From Anaerocolumna sp. AGMB13025 (GTDB lineage Bacteria > Bacillota > Clostridia > Lachnospirales > Lachnospiraceae), in the NCBI RefSeq assembly GCF_029689925.1, contig NZ_CP121445.1:5440501-5504500 (forward strand): 64,000 nucleotides of DNA, given 5' to 3'. Under the pieces are notes generated by a model that saw only the letters and a list, made by a program, of their open reading frames with translations, was not told the origin of the DNA and ran no database searches. Numbering within the stretch: the stretch's first letter is position 1; each line of letters begins with the position of its first letter. Position numbers and translations under genes: made by a program. Below, in pieces: positions 1 to 9,381 of this stretch.

Positions 1-16
1 TTCGGAGGTTATATAA

Positions 17-91
17 TCGAGGCGACAAGATTTGAACTTGCGACCTCTGCGTCCCTAACACAGCGCTCTAGCCAAGCTGAGCCACGCCTCG
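17..91 (-). tRNA. tRNA-Pro, anticodon AGG
   Basis: The minus strand folds as a full cloverleaf. The acceptor stem is CGAGGCG/CGCCTCG with discriminator A, the D stem is GCTC/GAGC, and the anticodon stem is CTGTG/CGCAG around the loop TTAGGGA. C1:G72, A73 and G37 are the usual bacterial proline identity bases. The loop places AGG at 34-36, so the tRNA has A34 instead of the usual T or G. CCA is not encoded. Confidence 0.9.
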
Positions 92-280
92 ATTTGCTTT
101 GTGAAATATTTTGTTGTTTTCACAGCAGATATATATTATAATATTTCGAGAAGAAAATCAAGCAAAATTTATAAATTTTTTAAAAAATTTCAAAAACTTA
201 TGAAATGGGAACGAAAAATTGTTTTAAATCACCTTTATATGTAAATATATCCCGTTTTTCAGTTATTATGGAGGGTCTTT

Positions 281-913
281 ATGGATATACAAAGAAATTA
301 CCAAAAAGAAATGGATAAGCTGCTGGCAGGTTTAGAAGCAGATCATATCACGCCCAGTCTGCTGTTACATAGCTGCTGCGCTCCCTGCAGCAGTTATGTG
401 CTTGAGTACTTAACCCAATTCTTTCATATAACCATATATTATTATAATCCCAATATATCCTTTGAAGAGGAATATCACAGACGTGTCCAGGAACAGAAAC
501 GTCTAATCAGCAGCCTGACGGTTAAGAATCCCATTCAGTTTCGCCAGGGAATCTATGATCCAGACCGTTTTTATGAATTAGCAAAAGGACTTGAATCCTG
601 TCCGGAGGGCGGTGAGCGTTGCTTTAAGTGCTATGAACTCCGCCTTGAAGAAACTGCCAAACTGGCTAAGGAGGAAGGGTTTGATTATTTTACCACTACG
701 TTATCCATCAGCCCACATAAAAACGCCGGAAAGTTAAATGAAATCGGGGAACGGCTATCTAAGAAATATGATACCCCTTACCTGGGAGCTGATTTTAAGA
801 AGAAGAACGGTTACAAACGTTCTATCGAACTTTCCAAAGAATATCAGCTCTACAGGCAGGATTACTGTGGTTGTATCTATTCTAAGGTCAATGAGACGGC
901 TGGGAAAGATTGA
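281..913 (+). CDS. queH: Epoxyqueuosine reductase QueH
   Basis: This 210-residue protein has the cysteine layout of QueH (formerly DUF208), the iron-sulfur enzyme that reduces epoxyqueuosine to queuosine in tRNA wobble modification in the cytosol. Visible motifs are HSCCAPC (C32, C33, C36), the RCFKCYELRLEETA block (C114, C117) and CGC near the C-terminus (C196, C198). These are the cluster and cofactor cysteines known for the family. The ATG follows GGAGGG at a normal distance. The gene is convergent with the GH127-like gene, whose stop lies 1 nt away, and no clear terminator separates them. Length and motifs match the family, so the call is firm. Confidence 0.93.
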   Translation: MDIQRNYQKEMDKLLAGLEADHITPSLLLHSCCAPCSSYVLEYLTQFFHITIYYYNPNISFEEEYHRRVQEQKRLISSLTVKNPIQFRQGIYDPDRFYELAKGLESCPEGGERCFKCYELRLEETAKLAKEEGFDYFTTTLSISPHKNAGKLNEIGERLSKKYDTPYLGADFKKKNGYKRSIELSKEYQLYRQDYCGCIYSKVNETAGKD

Positions 914-914
914 T

Positions 915-2669
915 TTAGTCAAAGTCTTTCGTACTTCCCAGATACAATGGAGTTTTCCTTGTGGGGATTGTATCCAGAAGCTGTATATTCTTGTATAGGG
1001 GATAATATTCTCCACTTGGGGATATGCTGATTACATTATCCCCCGCCCAGTTGGTTTCAAATACATCATCTACAGCGGTTTCTATTGTTTTTCTCATTAT
1101 AACCGGGAAGGTTACTTCGATTTCTTCTTTGTCTTTTACATCAGCCAGTTTTACAAAGTAATTCTTTATCCAGGGCAATTCTCTGGCGCTTATGGTTTTT
1201 TCTTCACCGTTAAAGGTTCTTTTAATTGTTACGGCTCCGTAAGGGACGTATTCCGGTATTCTTATGCAGAGTTCTTTTATATCAGTTTTTGCTGTGACTT
1301 CTAATTTGCCAGCGTGAGGGAGGTGGCTGTATATCTCTACCCACTTGGAGGCTCTATTAAGAAGCATATTGACGCTTACCCGTCCTCTTTCTTCCGTAAC
1401 GATGTTGTTCCATCCATTATAAAGTCCTCTTGCACCGGAAGCTACACAGCAGACCTGTACATCCATAATATGCCCCCTGCCTTTCATTCCGCTGTATACA
1501 AAGTCATTTGGAGCTGAGTATCCTGCAAATGCGCCTCTTAAGCGGTCTGCCACCTTATAATACGTCTTTTCCTGATAAATATCCTTGTCCTTGGTATCCG
1601 ACTGTTTAATCCAACTGGTATCCAGAAGCTGAGCCTCGGTAAGCTGGTTACGCAGGAACCGCTCTGCTATCCCCCAGTATTCTGTGTATCCGTTTTTAGC
1701 CAGTGTAATCGCTGTCCCTATGGCATCAACCAAGGTGCAGGTTTCATGTTCGTATCCCTGATCTTCTAAGTCACCTGGTGTCCAGCCGAAGGTCGTACAT
1801 TTAGAAAGACCCCAGTCATAGCATTTTTTCACCCAGTTCATTAGATATGCATCATGGGTAAATTCAGCAAATCTGGCCAAAGAGGCAATGGTACCCATTC
1901 TGGTGTGGAAATGACCATTTCTATATCCAAGACCCGCGTTCCAGCTTCCGTCTGCCGAAAAAGCTCCGCTTCGGTATACAATATTGGATACAAAGTTCTC
2001 ACTTAATTCCAGCGCATGCTGATTACCAGTTACCTGGTGGTAGCGTATCAAAGGATTGACCTGCCTCCCCCACATGGCACAAGGGTCCGGACAAAGTCTT
2101 GTAACTACGGCATCAAAGGAGGGCCAGCCGTGTTCCGTATATTCAGAAGCCGGATAATACCAGGAGGTCCGCTCTTTTCTGGCTATACGCTTTAAAGCGG
2201 CAACATGCTGGTCTGCACGGCTTTTTACTGCTTCTTCTTCGGTATCGATAAACCAGGAGGTAAGTCCTAATAAAACTGCCCTCTGATCAATCATAGAGGC
2301 ACTGTCTTCAAATCTGGCATCACAGGATTTAACGAACTCTTCTGTAAAATTATTGCGTCTGTAACTTAATCCATCCTTTTTAAAGAAAGACAGAAGGTTT
2401 TCTTTATAGTGTTTTTCAATATCTCTTCCTTCCTCGGTTCCTGTCATTGCTCTGACTAATGTCATGGAATCTACAAGCCGTCCGTGACTGGAGCCGTAAT
2501 CCCAGTTTCCATGGCTCATCCAAGCTGGATCAGACGCAAAAAATCCACTAAAAAAAGGTATATACCCCTTATCTTCATCCGCAACTCCAATCATGGCATT
2601 CAGGGCAATTCCTGCCCGGTCAGCTAAATTCAAGGTATCTGGTACTGATTTTTTTATGTTTTTCGGCAT
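915..2669 (-). CDS. GH127-like glycoside hydrolase (DUF1680 type)
   Basis: This 584-residue protein looks like a member of the GH127 beta-L-arabinofuranosidase superfamily, with an alpha-toroid catalytic domain and a C-terminal beta domain. HETC (E309, C311) and a CC pair (407-408) match the Glu-x-Cys and Cys-Cys that bind zinc and supply the catalytic cysteine in characterised GH127 enzymes. No signal peptide is visible, so it probably trims imported oligosaccharides. It starts at ATG after AAGGAG. It lies last in the minus-strand carbohydrate locus, downstream of the DUF849 gene. The exact sugar cannot be read from sequence; arabinofuranoside is the family expectation. Related alpha-toroid families (GH146 and others) are possible. 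Confidence 0.78.
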   Translation of the reverse strand: MPKNIKKSVPDTLNLADRAGIALNAMIGVADEDKGYIPFFSGFFASDPAWMSHGNWDYGSSHGRLVDSMTLVRAMTGTEEGRDIEKHYKENLLSFFKKDGLSYRRNNFTEEFVKSCDARFEDSASMIDQRAVLLGLTSWFIDTEEEAVKSRADQHVAALKRIARKERTSWYYPASEYTEHGWPSFDAVVTRLCPDPCAMWGRQVNPLIRYHQVTGNQHALELSENFVSNIVYRSGAFSADGSWNAGLGYRNGHFHTRMGTIASLARFAEFTHDAYLMNWVKKCYDWGLSKCTTFGWTPGDLEDQGYEHETCTLVDAIGTAITLAKNGYTEYWGIAERFLRNQLTEAQLLDTSWIKQSDTKDKDIYQEKTYYKVADRLRGAFAGYSAPNDFVYSGMKGRGHIMDVQVCCVASGARGLYNGWNNIVTEERGRVSVNMLLNRASKWVEIYSHLPHAGKLEVTAKTDIKELCIRIPEYVPYGAVTIKRTFNGEEKTISARELPWIKNYFVKLADVKDKEEIEVTFPVIMRKTIETAVDDVFETNWAGDNVISISPSGEYYPLYKNIQLLDTIPTRKTPLYLGSTKDFD

Positions 2670-2693
2670 AAGTGCTCTCCTTTACTTCTATGT

Positions 2694-3497
2694 TTATTTC
2701 GGTGAAATATTTAAAATCATTCTGGCTTCTTCCGGTGTGGCAGGTTGTAGTCCCATGGCTATGATAAGAGATACCAGTTTTTCAACAACCTGATAATTAT
2801 AACGGGCCTCCATGCCTTCTTCTAAATACATACTGTCTTCAAAGCCGATACGCACCACTGTAGCTCCCATGGCAACAGCCGCCGCTAAGAAGGTCCAGTT
2901 GTCTCTTCCAAAATGGGTAACTCCCCAAAGACAATCCGCGGGTACGAAAGAACGAAAGGCAGTCAGCGCTTCTAGCGTTGGCTGCATACCGCCTTTATGA
3001 CCAAATACCAGGTTAAATAGCACCGGGTCTTGAAAAGGCTGTTCCTTTCTTACCAGATTAATAGTATGAATCATCCCAATATCAAATACTTCGATTTCCG
3101 GAAGTATCTCTTTCTCATAACAGGTTTTTGCACAATAACGAATATCTTCAAACGAATTGATATATACAGCTTCCCCCAGGTTAGTGGTTCCGCCATTTAA
3201 AGAGGCACTCTCAACTTTACTAACTTTAAGCGGATTGCATCTTTCCTGTATGTTCATAGATGAGATTCCTCCGGTAGAAGCCTGTACCACCACATCCCTT
3301 TTCGCTTTTACCGCAGCAAGTAACTCAGTAAAAAAGGTGATGTCCGGTGTCAGCCGCCCCTCCTTATCTTTGCAGTGAAGATGGCACATAGCCGCCCCTG
3401 CATCGATGCTTTTTGCTATATCCTCTGCAACAGCTTCAATCTGTATGGGCGCTGCCGGTCCTTTTATTGGAGCTAACGATATTATTACCTTTCTCAT
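2694..3497 (-). CDS. Beta-keto acid cleavage enzyme family (BKACE, DUF849)
   Basis: This 267-residue TIM-barrel protein belongs to the DUF849/BKACE family. Members condense a beta-keto acid with acetyl-CoA and release a CoA thioester plus acetoacetate, as 3-keto-5-aminohexanoate cleavage enzyme does. The metal-binding HLH (H39, H41 from the chosen start) and the late RIGFEDSMYLEEG block are present. I chose the ATG at 3497, which follows AAAGGGTG. An in-frame extension upstream to 3629 runs into a 19-bp tandem repeat and has no good ribosome site. Neighbours are a racemase-like gene and a DUF1537 kinase, so the substrate may be an acid-sugar product. The substrate itself is unknown. Confidence 0.85.
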   Translation of the reverse strand: MRKVIISLAPIKGPAAPIQIEAVAEDIAKSIDAGAAMCHLHCKDKEGRLTPDITFFTELLAAVKAKRDVVVQASTGGISSMNIQERCNPLKVSKVESASLNGGTTNLGEAVYINSFEDIRYCAKTCYEKEILPEIEVFDIGMIHTINLVRKEQPFQDPVLFNLVFGHKGGMQPTLEALTAFRSFVPADCLWGVTHFGRDNWTFLAAAVAMGATVVRIGFEDSMYLEEGMEARYNYQVVEKLVSLIIAMGLQPATPEEARMILNISPK

Positions 3498-3632
3498 TGT
3501 TTCACCCTTTGTATACCGCAAACCAGTTAGCGATTCTTCCTTAAAATATGGACTGAACGATACTTGGTATAGCATCCTTTCTTTATATTTTCTTCCAGCC
3601 TTTCCGTCATGATTAAACTCTTTCGTCATTAA

Positions 3633-3874
3633 GCTCTTTCATCTTGATCGCGCTTTTTCATCTTGATTACGCTCTTTCATCTTGATTGCACTCTTTCATC
3701 TTGATTACGCTCTTTCATCTTGATTACGCTCTTTCATCTTGATTACGCTCTTTCATCTTGATTACGCTCTTTCATCTTGATTACGCTCTTTCATCTTGAT
3801 TGCACTCTTCCATCATGATTGCGTTTTTTCATCATGATTGCGTTTTTTCATCATGATTGCGTTCTTTCATCATG
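3633..3874. repeat. Tandem array of about 12.6 copies of a 19-bp unit
   Basis: The unit GCTCTTTCATCTTGATTAC repeats head to tail. The central copies are identical and the outer copies drift (TTGATTGC, CATCATGATTGC). Nineteen is not a multiple of three, so the array cannot code a repeat protein. It fills most of the 396-bp gap between the DUF849 and racemase-like genes. Unit identity suggests slippage and therefore strain-to-strain length variation. No spacers are present, so it is not a CRISPR array. Confidence 0.95.
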
Positions 3875-3893
3875 TATACCACTCTTTATCACA

Positions 3894-4562
3894 CTATTTC
3901 TTCTTTGCTGCTAACATAGCCTCCCTGGCTGCTTCATAGCTTAACTGACCAAATTTAAGTACAGGAATACTATATTCCGGATGATTTACCAAAGCCATGG
4001 ACATCTGGGCAAATACCACTACATCCACTTCCTTTACTAGTTCTTCTAAAGCTTCCCTCACCTTATCATCATGCAGTGGCCGGTTTCCCTCCATTAGTGC
4101 TTCAAAGGCTCCGTCTGCTACCTGGATTTTTGCTTCTACCTCCACACCTGCTTTTAAGGCTTCCTCCATAATTGTCTGCTTCACCGGCTGAGCACTGGTA
4201 GCCAGTGAGGAAAGTATCCCAATTCTTTTTCCTGCCTTAACCGCACTCTGTGCCACCGGTTCTTCGATGCTGATAACTGGTATGGGAATCATGTTTCTGA
4301 TTGCTTTCGTAACCGTATTAACAGAAGTGCAGGTAACTAATATTGCATCCGCACCGGCCTCAACGGCACTCATCATATAATAAAACATCCGCCTTGACAC
4401 GGCAGGAGTGGCATAGCCTGCTGTCTGGGTTTCTTTAATTAAGGAACTGTCTGCGATATCCATCTGTTCAATTTCTGGATGTTCCTTAAGAAATGGCTTT
4501 GTAAAAGGGTCAGACATTAACTCCATAAACTTGTCCGAGGTATGTAATGTACATAATTTCAT
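3894..4562 (-). CDS. Asp/Glu/hydantoin racemase superfamily protein
   Basis: This 222-residue cytosolic protein has the two-domain racemase fold signature. VTCTSVN near residue 78 carries the first catalytic cysteine. The mirror position (about residue 185, VVFAQMSM) has alanine instead of cysteine. Two-cysteine racemases need both, so this protein may act through one cysteine, as arylmalonate decarboxylase and some maleate isomerases do. GAAGGAG precedes the ATG. It lies between the kinase and the DUF849 gene and probably belongs to the same catabolic module. Substrate unknown. Confidence 0.75.
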   Translation of the reverse strand: MKLCTLHTSDKFMELMSDPFTKPFLKEHPEIEQMDIADSSLIKETQTAGYATPAVSRRMFYYMMSAVEAGADAILVTCTSVNTVTKAIRNMIPIPVISIEEPVAQSAVKAGKRIGILSSLATSAQPVKQTIMEEALKAGVEVEAKIQVADGAFEALMEGNRPLHDDKVREALEELVKEVDVVVFAQMSMALVNHPEYSIPVLKFGQLSYEAAREAMLAAKKK

Positions 4563-4787
4563 ATAAACTCCTTCCTGTCTTTTAAACCAAAACCTGGTTA
4601 ATAATTAATCTACTATTATCTTACTTAATATTGCCGACTTACTATTATCTCTTATCAATTAATCGCTTATTATAACTAGCTTTATTTCAACATAGCCTTA
4701 TTTCTATAAAGCCTTATTATAAATACCCTCTAACGTATATTTTAAAGTTTGATTATTACAATTGCTTCTACGCATATCTTTTCAGCA

Positions 4788-6224
4788 TTACGTCAACTGA
4801 TCCACCACTTCCCTTAACGTATCCTCATTTCCTACATTTCCCGGGAAAATGATATAAGGTATACCAGGGAATTTGCTTTCTTCATCTGTTTTCCAGACTG
4901 GGATACCTTGAGCCGCCTGCCCAAGTACAAGCGCCCGTTTTACCTGTAATGCTTTTACTCCTATATCACTTGAGGTTATCCCCCCTTTGGCTATCACAAA
5001 GGCTGGTCTAATTGGGAACCTTCCCACAACACTCTGTAACGCCTCCGAAATCTTAACGGAACGCAGCAGGGCATCCTCTGTGGTGTCATTATCCAAGACC
5101 AGAAGTTTACGTTTTGTATAGATTACTACGGTTATACCCGCACTGATTTTTCTTGCAGCCAATGTAATAATCCGTTCCACTTCATCCTCCAATTTATCAA
5201 TTAGTACTAAATCAGAGTCAAACTCGAGAAAAGCAATATCCTTCCTGTTTCTTAAACCATTTAGCTGTTCCGTGGTTTTTGCCGTATGGGAACCGGCTAC
5301 TATAAGACCTCCATTCGTATAGTTTCTATCCATTTTTTCAATCATTTCAGCTTTTTTTAGCAGCGGTCTGTCTGATATTCCTCCCATGATCTTAACAAAG
5401 GAAGCTGCGCTGCGGAATAAAAAGTTCCTGCCCCTGTTTATGGCTATATAAAGTGCAAGGCAAAACACCTCTACATCCTGATAATCCAGAGCATTTACAA
5501 TTACTTTATTAAAATTACTGATACGTTCAAGCTGTTTGGTAATCCCTTCAATATCACCGCTTTTAAGGCTCTCTAGACTGATAGCCGTTACCGATTCGGC
5601 TTTATATTCTCCTGCCGATTTCTCCTCAATATAACGCCTCAGGTCTGAATTATGATAACCAAAGGTTTTATCCCCGGCAAATTCAGTGCCTCCGGCAGGT
5701 ATCAATGTCCCACCGTAATTAACATAGTGGATATTTTCTGCGGTAAACCGACCACCTTCTAAGAAGAACGGAAAAAGGATTTCTCCGTCAATTTCACGTC
5801 CCGTACTCATATTAAGAATATCTTTAAGCACTTCTGTTTCCAGAGGATAATGTCCTCTAAGGGTGGAATCTCCACGGCTGATAATCAGAAACTCCTGACC
5901 GGTTTCTTTCGAAACTTCAAGTATACGTTCCGCAATTTCGGTATGGACTTTTATGGTCTGGGCTTCTGTCAGACCTCTGGAATTAGTTAACAGATAAAAT
6001 AACTTTTCCGGTGCCGTAAATCCTTCTCTTATACTCTCTAGTGACCAGTCCGTATATACATAAACCCCATGAACGGTCTGGACACCGGTAGGATCATCAT
6101 CCAGTACAATGATTTTCTTATTACACTTTTTTATTTCATCAGCTAATAAATCTTTGATAACACTGGTGTTAAATGAAGACTTCTTATATTTCTTCAATAA
6201 ATCCGTCAGTAATTTTTGTTCCAT
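4788..6224 (-). CDS. Four-carbon acid sugar kinase family protein (DUF1537)
   Basis: This 478-residue protein matches the DUF1537 kinase family, which phosphorylates threonate, erythronate or related acid sugars with ATP. The N-terminal domain has the LDDDPTG motif and SRGDSTLRGHYP substrate loop. The C-terminal domain has the AKGGITSSD and FPGNVG nucleotide-binding segments. I chose the ATG at 6224 because GGGAGGGG sits just upstream; another ATG 15 nt earlier overlaps that ribosome site. Family members usually pair with PdxA2 or a RuBisCO-like or aldolase partner. None is present here; the neighbours are racemase-like and BKACE genes. The family call is firm, the substrate is open. Confidence 0.88.
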   Translation of the reverse strand: MEQKLLTDLLKKYKKSSFNTSVIKDLLADEIKKCNKKIIVLDDDPTGVQTVHGVYVYTDWSLESIREGFTAPEKLFYLLTNSRGLTEAQTIKVHTEIAERILEVSKETGQEFLIISRGDSTLRGHYPLETEVLKDILNMSTGREIDGEILFPFFLEGGRFTAENIHYVNYGGTLIPAGGTEFAGDKTFGYHNSDLRRYIEEKSAGEYKAESVTAISLESLKSGDIEGITKQLERISNFNKVIVNALDYQDVEVFCLALYIAINRGRNFLFRSAASFVKIMGGISDRPLLKKAEMIEKMDRNYTNGGLIVAGSHTAKTTEQLNGLRNRKDIAFLEFDSDLVLIDKLEDEVERIITLAARKISAGITVVIYTKRKLLVLDNDTTEDALLRSVKISEALQSVVGRFPIRPAFVIAKGGITSSDIGVKALQVKRALVLGQAAQGIPVWKTDEESKFPGIPYIIFPGNVGNEDTLREVVDQLT

Positions 6225-6321
6225 GTAAACCCCTCCCATTTGATATACAACTACTAAAGTTTCAACTACTATTTTTTTCTGAGCCTGCTAGTAGCATAAC
6301 CCCTTTTTTTGAAGTCCAGCT

Positions 6322-9300
6322 TTATGAAAGTCCAAATTCCACAAAACAATAGGAATCTGTCCAGTAATTCTTGTTACGGTCGAAAATCTCGGTAGCATCT
6401 GCTTCGGACTTTCGTTCTACCCAGCTCCATTTGCCGGTAAAGCTTTCTGGACCCACATTGTAACATTCTCCGTCTATATGGTGGTGGGGTCCTAACAGGT
6501 TTCTATTCGAGGCAAATACCTGTAAACGGATAAGGTTCACACCATCTTTCACATAATCTGTAATATCAGCTGTATAAGGAGCCCATAAGGAATGTTTGAC
6601 CAGCATGTCATTCACATACAGTTTTACTAAGGGTGCATGGTGTTTCTTTAACTGTAAGACAACCCGTTTTCCTGGCTCCCGTATCAAGGACAGCTCCTGG
6701 CTGATTTCTAACTGACCTGCAAAGAAGGTAAGTCCGTTAACCGTAAACTCATTGCTGTTAAAAGTCTCCGGTCTCTCGGTAATGGTAAATGGTCCACTAG
6801 TTACCATAGCTCCCCGTTCAACAGGATAATAGGGTGTATCACTTACCACGCCAAAATCCCCCAGTAAATAGATGCTCTCCAATTCAACCTCATAAGTAAT
6901 TTTATTCTTTTCTGTCTCGTAAACATTATCACCGTAAAGGACATCATATACTTTCTGAGGCTGAAAAAAGTTGGTCTTTAAGATAATTTCATTCTCTCCA
7001 GGTACAAGAGCCGATTTTATATCCACATTTTTGAAGGATTTATCCTTCCAATAGCTTAAATCCTTATACGGTATTTGTTTTCCATTAACCGATATCCCGT
7101 AGATATCAGCGTCTTCAATTACAGCATAAAATTCTTTATTTTTCTCAAGGTCCATGGCTATCCTGAAGTTAAAATAAAGTTCTATATCACAGGGTCTTTG
7201 CAAATCCATTAATATACTCTGGAGTTTGATTACTGGAATGGGTCCCTGCAATTTTCCGCCGTCAATACGATAACTGCAATAATCCAAGGTCATGGAATTT
7301 AAATCCATCCTATCAATCTTCCAATGGTCACAAAGAGAAACCGACTGAACCTCTGTCACCTCTTTTTCATAGGTAGAGCGCTCCTCAAGCTTTATTAAAT
7401 TGATAATATAGGACTGCATTGGCTCAAAGGTAAGGTTAAAATTCGTACTGCCGTCTGGCGTATCATAGGAAAGCACTTCCTCATCACCAGTTTCTGCAAT
7501 CATCCTGATTACTTTATACTGCTTATTGAATATAGTTATATCTGCATGATAAGTATCCTTCTGATGGTGATTTACCATAAATAATAAAATGCCGTCTTCT
7601 GTCTCCCGCTGCTGATAGGATATACTCTGTACTTCCCCGTTCTGATCCGCGATACTTAAAGCCACTAAGTGTTCCTGCATCATTAATTCCCGTATATTTT
7701 CTGGTGTTTCTTTTAACACCTTGTTTTCTAACAGAGACAAATCCTCTTTACTGCCGTTCGTATACGTTGGAAATTCGCCCAGACAAAATACGGTTCCTCC
7801 ATTCTTAGTAAAGGTAAGAAGCAGAGCTAGCGTGTTGGCATTCATAGCATACATATGGGGCAGAATCACTGTACGGTAGCTGATTTCTCCCACAACAAAA
7901 CGACTGCCCTCTACCTTACCATGACGTTTTATAATAGTTTCATCGCCAAAGTGATAACTAATATGGTTACCGGACAATGTTTCTGAAAGTTTGGTAAATG
8001 CATCGTCAAGACTTATAATTTCCTCAGTTCTGGTACCGTCATAGGCTATAAAACCACTTCCCATTGGGTGCAGCAGCAATACGTCGGCGGTCTGACTGCC
8101 CTCGGATAATACGACACAGAGCCTGCCCAAATAATCATTAAACTGCCGGTATTCCTTCCACCAGGTCTGCTGGATAAACAAGGACGGCGGATAATCCCTC
8201 TTGCGGACTCCCTTAATGGTATATGCCTGTAAATGCTGACAAATCTGGTTGACACCGTTCACAAACTGCCACTCTGCTATCCACTTAAGTTCTTCAAAAG
8301 AAACATTCCAGCCGCATAAAGCAAAGGATTCCGTAAGTACCTGCTTTTTGCCAAGCTGGCAGGCTACGGAACCTACCTGTTTTCCGATAACCGGTGAGGA
8401 GATGGGGCGTCTTAGCCAGTCAATGCCAGGTATATGAAGGTATTCATAAAAGGGCATAACCCCGGCTGTACTGGTCATTTGGCTAAAGATACTCTCCTCC
8501 ATCATAATATGACCAGTTGCTTTTACCTTATGGGCTTCACACCAGTCATATATGGTCTTCATATAACTTTGCACAAACAGTTCGCTGACCAGTTCCCAAA
8601 AGTTATAGCGATGGGTTTCATAATTGTCAGTTTTTCTATATAGGGCAGGGATATGATCTCTGATATCATAACCGTACTTTTTCACAAATTCACCGACAAG
8701 CTCATCCGACCAGGCCAGTTCCCCGAAGTTATTGCAGGCAAGCCTTGGTTCATCCGTAAAAAAGCCTTTCATGTAAGTGCCAAAATCCTCCCCGAATTTC
8801 TCATAATACACATCATGGGTGGATTTAAGGAAGGCTTCTACTGCCCGTTTATTCATAGTATCGATATAATAGGGATTGGTATGCTTTCTGATAACTAATA
8901 GTTCCTCGCCCTCTTGGCAGCTATAAGTATCAAGATGAGTGATTCTTCTGTACGTGCACATAGCTTTGTTATATACATAACCAGCAATTACCGATTCTTG
9001 ATTCATCATATCTGTAGTAAGCTGGGTCTCAAGGGTCATGAATTTTGCATGATAATCCGGTGAAAGTGCCGGAACAATACCACCGGCAAATCCACTGGGC
9101 CATCCTTCTTCGTCATAGATCCAGGCGTCTAGTCCTACTTCTTTTCCTTTATCCAGACCGGTTTTAATGCAGTCAAACCATTCCTCACTTAAATAATCAA
9201 CCTTCAAGCCGGAACGTGCATGCATAAAATAACCGCCGACTCCAGCCTCCTTCATTTCTTCAATCTGATATTTTAACTCTTCTTTATTCAGTTTATCATT

Positions 9301-9360
9301 CCAGGACCAAAAAGGAATCGGCCGGTACTGATTCGAAGGGTTTTTAAATTCCTTTAACAT
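6322..9360 (-). CDS. GH106-like protein (alpha-L-rhamnosidase related)
   Basis: This 1012-residue protein resembles the large GH106 alpha-L-rhamnosidase group. The N-terminal half is a TIM-barrel start with PFWSWNDKL, GVGGYFMHARSGL and WIYDEEGWPSGFAGG, typical of the group. The C-terminal half has beta-sandwich segments and a galactose-binding-like region near 880-980. There is no signal peptide, so it should act in the cytosol on imported glycans. AAAGGAG precedes the ATG. It sits between the DUF4038 gene and the DUF1537 kinase gene on the same strand. Rhamnosidase activity is the family expectation and is not proven, since many relatives are uncharacterised. Confidence 0.78.
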   Translation of the reverse strand: MLKEFKNPSNQYRPIPFWSWNDKLNKEELKYQIEEMKEAGVGGYFMHARSGLKVDYLSEEWFDCIKTGLDKGKEVGLDAWIYDEEGWPSGFAGGIVPALSPDYHAKFMTLETQLTTDMMNQESVIAGYVYNKAMCTYRRITHLDTYSCQEGEELLVIRKHTNPYYIDTMNKRAVEAFLKSTHDVYYEKFGEDFGTYMKGFFTDEPRLACNNFGELAWSDELVGEFVKKYGYDIRDHIPALYRKTDNYETHRYNFWELVSELFVQSYMKTIYDWCEAHKVKATGHIMMEESIFSQMTSTAGVMPFYEYLHIPGIDWLRRPISSPVIGKQVGSVACQLGKKQVLTESFALCGWNVSFEELKWIAEWQFVNGVNQICQHLQAYTIKGVRKRDYPPSLFIQQTWWKEYRQFNDYLGRLCVVLSEGSQTADVLLLHPMGSGFIAYDGTRTEEIISLDDAFTKLSETLSGNHISYHFGDETIIKRHGKVEGSRFVVGEISYRTVILPHMYAMNANTLALLLTFTKNGGTVFCLGEFPTYTNGSKEDLSLLENKVLKETPENIRELMMQEHLVALSIADQNGEVQSISYQQRETEDGILLFMVNHHQKDTYHADITIFNKQYKVIRMIAETGDEEVLSYDTPDGSTNFNLTFEPMQSYIINLIKLEERSTYEKEVTEVQSVSLCDHWKIDRMDLNSMTLDYCSYRIDGGKLQGPIPVIKLQSILMDLQRPCDIELYFNFRIAMDLEKNKEFYAVIEDADIYGISVNGKQIPYKDLSYWKDKSFKNVDIKSALVPGENEIILKTNFFQPQKVYDVLYGDNVYETEKNKITYEVELESIYLLGDFGVVSDTPYYPVERGAMVTSGPFTITERPETFNSNEFTVNGLTFFAGQLEISQELSLIREPGKRVVLQLKKHHAPLVKLYVNDMLVKHSLWAPYTADITDYVKDGVNLIRLQVFASNRNLLGPHHHIDGECYNVGPESFTGKWSWVERKSEADATEIFDRNKNYWTDSYCFVEFGLS

Positions 9361-9381
9361 GCTGTATCTCCTTTACTTATG

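Noticed and set aside
3498..3629. N-terminal extension of the DUF849 protein
   Set aside because: It runs into the tandem array and has no ribosome site, while the ATG at 3497 has AAAGGGTG and matches where the family begins.
3633..3874. Possible CRISPR array
   Set aside because: The units are directly adjacent with no unique spacers and no cas genes are nearby; it is a simple tandem repeat.
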